Shown one piece after another: positions 43,109-53,241 of a DNA stretch of 64,000 nucleotides; the stretch's first letter is position 1; every line of letters begins with the position of its first letter. Location: the NCBI GenBank assembly GCA_019973155.2, contig BPQB01000022.1:310001-374000 (forward strand). The letters are read 5' to 3'. The notes beneath the pieces are model-generated. The model was not told where the DNA came from. It saw nothing but the letters and a program-made list of their open reading frames with translations, and did no database searches. A program made the translations under genes and the position numbers. The DNA is from Phanerochaete sordida. Lineage: Eukaryota; Basidiomycota; Agaricomycetes; Polyporales; Phanerochaetaceae.

Positions 43109-45937
43109 ATGCAGCTCCCCACGTCCGCGACCTCTCAGCCATGCGGTATACGACACGAACAATCAGACGAGACAGCCGCGTATCTGCCTCTGGAGAGGGC
43201 TGAAGTCCATGCGGAGGTCGTCGATGGTACGTGGGCTCACCCTCATTGGACTTCCCCCTAGACATCGCTGACGAGCAGACCCCAGTTTCAGCCATAATCA
43301 CCATAACGCAGCATTTCTGGCAGTACGCTCCCGACGGGCTCGAGCGTACTAAATACGTGTTCCCAGTCCCCGCCCGAGCGGCGGTCTGTGCGTTCAAGTT
43401 GATCGCTGCAGATGGCACGGTCATCGCTGCGGTCGCGAAGGAAAAAGAGCAGGCCAAGCGCGAACACGACGCCGCCATTGCGCAGGGGCATATGACTGGC
43501 CTTGTGGAACACGTCACGGACGACGGTAAGAGCTCTCATTTTTGGTACCACTCCAAGCACTCATGCCTCCCAGTTTTCTCAATCTCCCTTGGAGCGCTCC
43601 CTGGACAGCAGATGATCACCACCGAGATTACCGTACGTCCTGTGCGAGACATGCATCCGCTCAGCCAGTGACACTTCTGGCAGTATGTCCTTGACCTCAT
43701 GGACGACGACATCATGGACTCTATCAGGCTACAAATCCCAATGTACGTCGGCATGCGCTACGGAGAGCTACCCGAAGGCATGCAAGGCGCACACCAGGCC
43801 CCGCCCGAGCGCGTCACCATCTCCGCCGACGTGCGTATGCAGGGCGCGGTGCGGAGCATCACGAGCCCGACACACCCGACGCTCCTGCTGACGGACGGCG
43901 CCGCGCACGCGCCGCACCGCGCCGCACACCGCTCCGCGGGGTTCCTCACGCAGGACTTCGTGCTCGCGATCGCGGCGGACGGGCTCGACGCGCCGCGGTG
44001 CTTCGCGCAGCGCGCGCGGAGCGGCGCGACGGCGCTGCAGCTGAGCGTCGTGCCGCGCTTCGCGCTGCCGCCCGTGCCGCAGCAGGAGTACGTCTTCCTC
44101 GTCGACCGCAGCGGGAGCATGGAGGGCGGGCGCATCGCCATGGCGAAGCGCGCGCTGGTGATGCTCCTGCGTGCGCTGCCGGCGCAGGGGACGCGTGTCA
44201 ACATCTTCAGCTTCGGGAGCCGGTGCGATAGTCTGTGGGAGAGTAGCGTGCTTTACGATGAGCGCACGCTCAGGGAGGCTGTGAGTTGCGCCGTCGATTC
44301 GTTGAACTGCTGGCTGACAGCTTGGTGCGCCTAGACCGAGTATGTCGACAAGATTCAGGCGGACTACGGCGGGACGGAGATTTTGAGTGCTCTCAATCAC
44401 ACCTTTGCCTCGCGCGAGATGTCCACTCCGACGGCATGCTTCGTCTTGACTGATGGCGAGGTGAGGTATACGATCTGGATCATCTGTCAGCTCGTGCTGA
44501 AGATGGACTCCGCAGTCTTACGACACCGAACGCGTGTTCGCAGCGGTCAAGGAAGCCGTCGAGAAAGCCAGCCCAGGCGCGCCCCTCCGCGTCTTCACGC
44601 TGGGCATCGGCGACATGACGTCCACCGCCACATGTGAGGGCATCGCGAGGGCGGGCGACGGCATCTGCCTGATGGCGACGACCTCCGACAGCATCGTCGG
44701 CAAGTGTTCGAAGCTCGTACGTGCCAGCAAGACCTACATCCTGCGGAACATCTCCATCGACTGGGGCGTGCGCACGGACCCCGCTCAAGCCTCTGCTGAG
44801 GGCACCACCGAGCAAAAGACGCTTCTACAAGCTCCGGCGGAGGTCGCGGCCATCTACCCCGGAAACCGCTTCGTCGTCTTTGCGCTCATCGAGGACGAAG
44901 CCTACACCTCGCCGAAGGAGGTCGTCATCCGCGCGCAGCGCGACGGCCAGGGCGAGGTCCTCGCCTTCAGCGTGCCGGTGCAGACCGCCGAAGTCCCCGC
45001 GGACCACCTACGCCCGCCGCTCATCCCGACGCTCGCCGCGCGCCGCGCGATCATGGACCTCGAGGACCGCGCACGCCCAGAGTGTCCGCCTGACGTCAAG
45101 GAGGCCGTCATTCGGCTCGGTACCGCGTACCAGCTTGCGAGCCGCTTCACGTCGTTCGTCGCCGTCGACCGGCGCACAGACATCGAGATCGCGGGCGACC
45201 CCCGTCGCGCGCCGAAGCGTGCGTCGCGGGTCGGGCGGTTCCTGGATTGCGAGGCCGAGGTCGACGACGACTCGTACGAGGAATGCGATGCAGCCGAGGT
45301 CGGGTCGGCCACATACTCCGCGCCCTCTCCGATAGCCATGGCCGCATACGATCCGCAGGAATACGAGGTCGAGGTGTCCGACGACGACATGGGCTTCGGC
45401 TGCTTCGACGATGGACCCAGTCCGCCATCGAAGTCACGGGTTCTCCGGGCGAGCGCCATGGACTCAGAGGCGGAAGAGTCGGACGACGAGATGGGCTTCG
45501 GCCTCTTCGACGATGGACCCGCTCCGGCGATGTCACGGTTCCTTCGGGCGGGCGCCGCAGACTCATCGGCGGAAGAGTCGGACGACGACATGGGCTTCGG
45601 CGTCTTCGACGGCGGTTCGTACACGCCGATGCACACGTCAATCGCCTCAGAGGACAAGGCCTTCGCGCTGATCCGCCTGCAGTCCTTCGACGGCTCGTTC
45701 GCGCCGACGCCCGAATTCCTGGCGATCATTGGTGAAGAGCTGCTCGCGGAGGCGGCAGGGCTCCAGGTCGACACGAAGGTGTGGGCGACCGTCCTCGCGG
45801 TGGCGTTCCTCAAGAAGCACCTGAAGGACGGGCCGGAGCTCCTGGACGATCTTGTGGAGAAGGCAATGGGTTTCGTGGATGGCACGCCAGATGCCTTCCA
45901 TGCCCTTATCGCCCGTGCGCAAGCTTTGATCGTCTGA
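43109..45937 (+). CDS. VIT + von Willebrand factor A domain protein
   Basis: Predicted 861 aa from exons 43109-43226, 43262-43525, 43574-43632, 43684-44280, 44335-44460 and 44516-45937. An N-terminal VIT domain (about residues 25-165: VSAIITITQHFWQYAPDG, KYVFPVPARAAVCAFKLI) is followed by a vWA domain with a complete metal site, DRSGS at 288-292, then GGTEILSALNH and CFVLTDGE. This is the arrangement of inter-alpha-trypsin-inhibitor heavy chains and many fungal proteins of unknown role. No signal peptide, so it is probably cytosolic. Near residues 605-690 an acidic motif repeats three times (SDDDMGFGCFDDG, SDDEMGFGLFDDG, SDDDMGFGVFDGG). The C-terminus has a PARP4-like helical block (KVWATVLAVAFLKKHLKDG). 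Flanked by two EamA paralogs. Confidence 0.9.
45363..45640 (+). repeat. Three tandem coding repeats in VIT-vWA gene
   Basis: Three units of about 100-110 bases each encode SDD(D/E)MGFGxFD(D/G)G plus, in the first two, SRxLRA. Adjacent copies are close at DNA level, which indicates recent expansion. Confidence 0.8.
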
Positions 45938-46357
45938 CCGTGGCCCTATGACCTGTATCTGATGCTTCGCTGTCGGAATGAGTATTTCTACCTGAACTCC
46001 TGGAAGCTGGATTCTGAATCATACCGTACGATGGCAATACATGGGTAGAATTGACCCCTTTTATCAATCAATGCCTTTCGCTTGAGACATGTCACGTCGA
46101 GCTCGAGGTAGTCAATCCTTGAAATAACAACATGCATTGTATGACACTTCTACGTACAGATTGGAGCGATACAGAACTGAGAGATGTACAACGTGGACCC
46201 CGATAACAGAGAAAAACTATCTATGTAGCAACGACAGCGTGGTAGGTTTTGGTGTGAAAGACGGCGACATGCGAGAGTTCGTGAGACAATCGAAAAGCGA
46301 CCTTTCCAGCGGGCAGGCAGGTGTCAACCCGCAAAGCACTTCTAGTAGACGGCCATC
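45938..46357. other. Intergenic, convergent 3' ends
   Basis: 3' flanks of the VIT-vWA gene and EamA transporter 2. Nothing else seen. Confidence 0.6.
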
Positions 46358-48142
46358 TCAAACTCTGGGCGATACCTCTTCCATGTCTTTGTCAAGACTT
46401 GCAAGAAGACCTTCTTGGAGGCTTGAATCTTCCGACGACATGATCTTTTCGCTAGCCTTCTCGCCCTTGCACAGCTATCACACACCATCAGGAAGGGTGC
46501 GTGCATCTGAGCATGACAATGGATACTGACCGCCACATAGATGGCCGAAACTACGATGATGACCGTACCGACGATTGATAGTACCGATGGCGCTGTGTGG
46601 AAGAAAACTGCGTCGAAGACGATGGCGTAAACGATCTGCGCGCTGGTGAATACTCTGCAGAAGTCGCTACACAGAAGTAACCGTACCTCTATGTAGACCG
46701 CCATGGTGGTTCTGCCGACCGCATGGCTTCGGAGGCCCATAGTCATGAGCACCTGTACGGTCGTATATTGGCCTCACACTCAGTGGATCAATGCCAAGAG
46801 GAGCCGCGGACCTGAGCGAGGAAGCTGGTGATCCCCAGTACGAAAAGCAGCCCAATCCAGGCTGCCGATGTGGGTATGACGATCTTAGTCTTGAAAATGA
46901 GCATCCTTCACGACGAGGCGATTAGCACGCTGACGATGTCTATGGAGCTATGCTCACCCTAGGGTAGAGCCGATGATGCATTGCAACGAGACAGAGTTGA
47001 TGTTGTGCAAGGAATGCGCACGCGTTCCGACAGCACGAATTGCAGTATCTGAAACAGCGAAGTTAGTCACGGAACACGATTTGCCGAAGCATGGGCACCT
47101 ACAGACTCCTACTGCTCCGACTGCTCCAAATAATGCGACACTAACGAGATCGTGCGGACCGTTAGCTCTCTGGGCAATGGAGGTAAACATGTCACGTACC
47201 CAACGGCCAATAACCGTTCTGCGGGTGTGATGCCGGGGACATCTGTAGGAGAGACCTCAGCATCTGAGCTTGACGACGCGACTTCAGGCGCATCGCCAAA
47301 CAGGAACGGCGGGCGGGCTATCAGGATGACGCCGATGAGACTCGCGACTAGATGGGTGTCAGCGGGGCCGGAATCAATGAGCAGCACGACGCACATCCGG
47401 CAGCGACCTGCTTCCACGAGAACCGCTCGCCCAGGAAGAAGGCCCCCGTAAACGTCGTAAGGATAGGGGCGATGAACGTGAGCACCGTCGCGTCCGCGAT
47501 GGACAGCACCTGCACGGAGTAGTAGATACCAAAGTAGGCGATGAACCTGCACGAGCGGACCGTAAGCAGAAGAAGCTTTCGGCGGCACAAGCCAGCGCAC
47601 CCGCAAAAGCCACGGAACGCGAGCAGGGCCCGCACGTTCTTGGGGCCGAGCAGGGGGTCGGGGATGCCGGCCCAGTACATGTACCCGACGGAGCAGAGCC
47701 AGGTGACGACCTGCGCGCGTCAGCGCCCGCGGCGCGCGGCGGGGGCGGGGGCGACGCACCATGTAGATCCAGATGAGCTCAAGGCTGCTCATCGGCGGGT
47801 CCATCTCACCCATCTCCTTCACGGCGAGGCTCATTGCCGCGTAGAAAACCTGCACGTTCGTCAGCATAGAGCTCCGGCAGCAGTCCTTCGCTCGGCACGA
47901 CCGTGACGGACCTCCGACGCCGCGACGAGCAGCATGCCCGTGTTCTCGTCGACGACCTCCTGCGCGCGCTGCACGAAGGTGCGCCAGAGGCGGGCACTGC
48001 GCGACTCCGAGTCGCCGCCCAGCGCGCCGAGCGCGGCCTCGACCTCGCCGAGGCGCGCGCCGCGCAGGTCCTGCACGCCTGGCGGGAAGGTCGGCGTGTC
48101 GGGGGTCCACTGCGCCTCGTACGGTGTCCTCGCAGTCGCCAT
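46358..48142 (-). CDS. EamA/DMT family transporter 2
   Basis: Predicted 413-aa paralog of EamA transporter 1. Exons on the minus strand: 48142-47912, 47849-47760, 47710-47601, 47546-47395, 47347-47200, 47140-47103, 47048-46958, 46905-46812, 46752-46687, 46635-46531, 46474-46358. Shared segments: NTGMLLVAASE, VFYAAMSLAVKEMGEMDPPM, VQVLSIADATVLTFIAPILT, GAFFLGERFSWKQVAAG, ASLIGVILIARPPFLFGDA, VYTAIRAVGTRAHSLHNINS and SSLQEGLLAS in the tail. Six exons have the same length as in transporter 1; one extra intron (46753-46811) splits the exon that is whole there. The last acceptor is inferred from tail similarity. Substrate unknown. Confidence 0.88.
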
Positions 48143-48903
48143 CGTGCAAGTCGTGGGGAGAGGGAGGGGGCGGGTAGGCGATTCACGAGACACATCCTGT
48201 GCTGTTCTATAGTGCCAGCCTCGCTTGCGATGGAACTCTTGTGGGATTTTTGCTTCTGCTGAGGTGATCGCCTCCGGACACCGAGTCTAGCCTCAGGCGT
48301 ACGCGTCTGTGACTCTACGCGTGCGCTGTGCGGAGCTTTTAGTTGAAGGCCCGCAGACCCGATAGGCGATGAAACCTTGTGAGACCTCCTCCTGTTTCCC
48401 ATCTGATACATCCCCACGGTAAAGTCGGGGATCCCAGCTCGTCGCGAGGGACCCTTGATGCTGTCGGCCGCCACAAAGACGATGGCAGGGCCGTCTCTCT
48501 GCTGCCCTTCGTCGCTGCTGAGCTGTCTTGTGGCTGTCGCAGTTCGACTTCCTGTACCGAAGCGCCCAGCTTTCGGCCGTGTCCTTTGGAAGCTTTTGCG
48601 CCATGGATAGTTCAGTCACCGCGACATAACCGACGCATAGCATGTTGAACGTAACCTTTACGGTCACACGTAAGGCACAAGGTCTACCATGCGCCCTTAC
48701 CATTCGAAGATGCCTGATTACGCTACTGTACAAATTGCCTTTCAATTGTGGCCTTGTTATATCCCGCATTGACGCCACCTTCAGGTACCCTTGCGATGTC
48801 CTACTGCTTGAGTGCACCCTGCCCATCGATGATGTCTCGCCAGGAATGATCTGTGCCGTCATCCTACGCAAGAGAGCGGGTCAGCCATCAGCACAAGACC
48901 ACC
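48143..48903. other. Intergenic
   Basis: Between EamA transporter 2 (5' side) and the HIG1-domain gene (3' side). No gene recognised. Confidence 0.5.
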
Positions 48904-49565
48904 CTACAAACGGCGACTTACCCGGCCCTCAATTCGTTTGTTCCTTTGGTGGGCAAGGAACCCCGCGCCGAGGAGCATCGTAAGGGTCGTTCCCTGCGCG
49001 ACGAGGCGCGCCTGGACGACCTTCTGCGGGAGCGTCTGGTACGGATTCTTCGAGATGAAATAGAAGCTCCCGAAGAGCGCAGCGGCCCAGCCGCCAATGA
49101 CAAGCCCGTACTGGTAGCGCGCGGCAAGGTCCTGCGCCTTCTGCCCGACGGTGAGCGCACGCCAGCGCTCTTCCTCGCGCACGTCGCGCCGCACGAGCTC
49201 GGCCTGACCCGCGCCGGTCCTGTCGGGGCGTCAGCTGATCACCCGGGCGTGGAGAGACGGGAGGGGACGCACCACTGTGCGCGCTCGTACTGCAGCCCGG
49301 CGTGTTCGGCGGAGATGACGAAGGACGGGACGACGACCATGATCGCGCCGAGCGCCTTGAGTGAAGGCGGCAGCTGACGGTAGTACGGCGACGTGCGCTG
49401 GAAGTAGTACGAGCCCGCGCCTGCGACGACGGAGCCGCCGAGGAAGCCCCTCACGCCGCCCTTGACTGTCGCGTTGTATTGCGCGTCAGCCTGTTCCTGG
49501 GATATCAACTGCACGATAACATCAGACTGAGACCAATAGAGGAAATTAGCGATGCGTACCACCAT
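48904..49565 (-). CDS. RCF2: HIG1-domain protein, respiratory supercomplex factor 2-like
   Basis: Inner mitochondrial membrane protein of the Rcf2 type, which associates with cytochrome c oxidase. Exons on the minus strand: 49565-49560, 49508-49273, 49219-48904, giving 185 aa. N-terminal half: SQEQADAQYNATVKGGVRGF, a Gly-rich membrane segment, and QRTSPYYRQLPPSLKALGAI. C-terminal HIG1 domain: ARYQYGLVIGGWAAALFGSF, then VVQARLVAQGTTLTMLLGAG. The first intron (49559-49509) is 51 nt, a multiple of three without an in-frame stop, so retention would give a 202-aa protein. I prefer the spliced form because its start then resembles the short Rcf2 N-terminus. Confidence 0.82.
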
Positions 49566-49919
49566 TCTAAGTTGTCAGTTTTGGAGATGTGTCGTGGGAG
49601 TGAATGCAGCTGTGACGGTGCAGATGAAAATGTGCTATCAAGAGTCAGTCGCACTGCGGACTATATGGGTTTCCGCCTGCCATGACGTCGACTATGACTG
49701 GAACATGAGATCCATGGCAGCAGACCTTGCGCGGCAGCGGATGGCAACTCCTAGCGGAGAGACTCATGGAGCCAAGCGAATCGCGCCACACCCGTCCAGT
49801 TTAGGCAACCCTCGTCAGTGCACAGCATGCGAAACTGGTAGTCTTCCAAGCTATAGTACATACACGGTATCCGGCAGCGCTCTGCTCTATTGTACACATT
49901 GTGTTTCCTTCGCGTACAC
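49566..49919. other. Intergenic
   Basis: Short region between the HIG1-domain gene and the 3' end of the aminotransferase gene. Nothing recognised. Confidence 0.6.
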
Positions 49920-51716
49920 CTAGGCATGTTTAGCGTGCTCCGACGCGTCGGTCTCGGTCGGCTTGTAGCCGTGCCCGAACGCCCTCATACCGTCCTTGTG
50001 CGCGCGGTCGAGCACGCGCGCGATCGCGTCGACGCCCTTGTCGAGGCTCTCGATGGGCGGGCCGAACGAGATGCGTATGAAGTGGTGGCACGGCGAGGAG
50101 AACAGGTTGCGGCGGTGCGAGGGGTTGATGTCGAAGAAGATGCCGGGGACGACGATGCACTTCTCCTTGAGGAGCTCCTCGAAGAACGTCAGGCCGTTGT
50201 TCAGCGGCGGAGGCAAGCCCTCCAGGTTCAGCCAGATGTAGAACGTCGCCTCGGGCGGCACGCTGACCGTGAGCCCGAGCTCGGAGAGGCGCTTCAGCAC
50301 GTGGTCGCGCTTCGCCTTAAAATGTTTCTGCAGCGCCATGCGCTCGCTGTGAACGTACTCAGGCCTGAGCAGCGGGATGGACGCGATCTGCAGAGGGTGG
50401 CTGGCACCGCCGTCGAGGAAGGACCCGGACTGCGAGAGCGCAGAGATCAAGTTCTTCGGCCCGACGACCCAGCAGATGCGCCAGCCAGGAAGACGCCAGT
50501 TCTATCAGAACCATGAGCTGGAGGCTAGGCAAACCTAGAATGTGCCCTTACCTTTGTGAGGCCATTGACGATAATGACCGAGTCCTGTAAAAAAACGGCT
50601 GTCAGCGGCGGCCAGGCAGGTGCATGCACGGAGGACTCGCCTTATTGACGTCGTCGATGTATTCAGCGGAAGACACCGTGTTTCCATACTCAGCGTCGGT
50701 ATTGGGATAGATGTACCAAGAATAGAACTGTGAAATTAAGCGCATCGATAGCGGATCGGCATGTGTGGGAGAGCGCTGCGCACCTCATCGAGGATGAGCG
50801 TCGTCGAGGTCTCGCGACCCAAGTCCACGAGCTCTTGCAGCTCCTTACCGCGGACGACCTGCCCCGTGGGGTTGCGCGGATTGGACGCGAGCACGACCTG
50901 CAGGCCCTGCTTCTGGATGTCGCTACGAAGCTGCTTGATGTCTAGACGGTATTGGTTCTCCGCGTCGAGTGCGGTGGGCACGGGGACCAGCTTCTTGAAC
51001 GCGCTGAGCATTTGGTCGTACGCGGTGTAGTCGGGGATCTGGTAGGAAGTGTACACGCTGCCTATGACGGCAGCGACACGGGAGAGGCCGGCGCGTCCTC
51101 CCGGGACGATGCAGACGTTCTCGTAAGTGTACTGGCTGGCCTTGCCCTGACGGTACTCGACGTTGTAGAGGTTGGCGACGGCCTCGCGGAGCTCCTTCAC
51201 GCCAGTCGTGGGAGCGTATTCGTTGGCATCGATAGGGAACTGGACGCTGGTGGGGCGCGGTGCCGCGAATGGGATGTCCCCGACCTCTGGAGCACCCTGA
51301 CCGAGATTAGCCCACTCGTGGGCATTCGCGTATGTGAAGCCGTTCGCCATGGCGCGATCAGAGCAGTAGATGACACCGGTGCTGCCCGGGTGCTCGATGC
51401 CAGGCACGGTTTCTTCATCCTGGAGTAGGTTTCAGCCATGCCCTTGAATAGTGGCGGACGATAGCACGTACGGGATTGATAGTCTGCGGAAGGAGACCCT
51501 TGGGCTTATGGCCCGCGGCGTCACGAAAGATCTATGCTAGCTGGTGAGCACTTGCTAGGCATATCATCGACTAGCACGCACTTGATGGGCCTCAGACTCG
51601 CTCTCATGCTTTGCTTCCTTGACGGCTTGGTGAACCTGTCCGACATTGAGCAAAAGCGAGCGGAGAGAACGTACACCACTTACGAGACCTCTGAAGCGTT
51701 CGAGGAGGGTGGTCAT
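49920..51716 (-). CDS. PLP-dependent aminotransferase, class I/II
   Basis: Fold-type I aminotransferase, 510 aa. Exons on the minus strand: 51716-51582, 51531-51472, 51419-50784, 50727-50641, 50584-50552, 50501-49920. Landmarks: NEYAPTTGVKELREAVANLY, VPGGRAGLSR (cofactor phosphate loop), NPRNPTGQVV at residues 245-254, LILDEFYSWYIYP, and the Schiff-base lysine in VNGLTKNWRLPGWR (K317). The C-terminal domain has PPEATFYIWLNLEG and FIRISFGPP. A 65-residue N-terminal extension precedes the domain. Substrate is not determinable; it resembles bacterial/fungal aspartate or aromatic aminotransferase-like enzymes. The intron after 50641 has a GC donor (AAG|GCGAGT) instead of GT. Confidence 0.9.
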
Positions 51717-53241
51717 GGCTGGTAGTGGTTGGAGAGCAAGATGCGTTGCAGCGTGTTTCCTGCGCGCATTGTTCTAAGTTGGGCGGAGCTGGTGTCCGCA
51801 GGTCACCGAGTTCGAGCTGTTGGAGTGGGCGCATCCAGGGACAGCGATGCTCGAAGGTGATTGGCCCTCTGCACGGATATGATCGTGACATCATGGGCCA
51901 GCCATGACCGGTCATTACCCTAACCTCGTGGTTCGACTCGCAGCTAAGCGTGAGAGGCTCGAAGTGGGCGTGAAGCTCAAATAGTCACAGAGGCCATTTA
52001 GCCCGCGCGAGGTGGTTGTACACGAGGAGCTGGCATATAAGCATTCCTCGTGGACTTGAGAGCGTTTTTCGTGGTCGGGGTAGGCGAACCTTCGCCAAAC
52101 TAACAACGCAACGGACTGACGGCTTAGGAGGCGTCCAAGTTGGCGTGATATGAATCTGCGCGTCGGCAGCTTGGTGTTACCTGGATTGGCGCGTCAGGCA
52201 GAGACTGAGTCGCCGACACCGTCTGAGCCAACGGTGGCCATTAGGATGTTGCAAAGACTAAGCAGGATGGAGTATCAAAGAGATGAATGGTTAGGAAGGG
52301 ATATCGGCGAGGAGGGAGAACCCGACGCGTCGTGCGAGCGCGGTTCTCAGTCACAGCTAGAATGAAGCTCACCTCCCATAATAATGACCCATATGCCCTC
52401 CACTGTCGTCCATCGCTCCATAATCATTTCCTCGAATGCGTGCATCGTTCCTCCTGGACCGTTTGTTTGATTTATAGACGTCTTATACCCACGCCAATTG
52501 ACTAGGCGCGTCGCCCTGAGCGGTTTCGTCCCGACTTTCAAGTTTCGACGTGGCAAACGCTCTCGCGCATAGTTATTGCCAGTCCGCTTTGATACCTGTA
52601 GCGGTTCGTAGGAGGTACACGAAAACATGTGTACAGCGGGGGTCAAGTCAGAGTCGAATGAAAGGTTTGCACGCAAGCGAAGAGAAAGAGGATAGCATCG
52701 AGCGGCGAGCCGCAAGCGAAGCACGAGAAAGCGAAAGGTGTCACGTGGTCGGTCGGTGGGCCCGACGCGCGGAGCAAGCTGCAAGCTGTTTCGGTTCCCA
52801 ACCAACCTGAAGTTCTGCATTGCGCTATCTCAAAGGTCAGATTTTCACTCATATTCTGCTCTATTGGCCTGCGCCTTGCTTACCAACGGACGTTCGCGCA
52901 GGTCTCGTTTGCGACTGCGGCTGGCAACCAAGAGGGCGCGCCGCGGTCTTCGACTGTTTCAGCCTTGTCATGCAGGTCATGACGCTCAGCCGTATAGAAG
53001 GGCCTAAGAAGGACCTCTCCGCCGACTCGGGATGTAACTGAATGTCGTCGGTCGCTCTGCCGCCCCGCATATAGCGATGATGATGTATCGTCCTTACTTT
53101 CCCGCCGTTTCATATGGCGGCCAGAACTGCATCTCTGCAGACGGGTTTCAAAGGGTATCTCGTGGCGCATGTACGCAGTTGGTCTGTCTTATCAAAGCCC
53201 CTCTGACGCGCAAGCCAGATGACATAGATAATATATAGGTG
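51717..53241. other. Gene-poor intergenic region
   Basis: About 1.5 kb between the divergent aminotransferase and P450 genes. Open frames are short and lack recognisable features; TATATAG lies immediately before the P450 ATG. No gene called. Confidence 0.5.
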
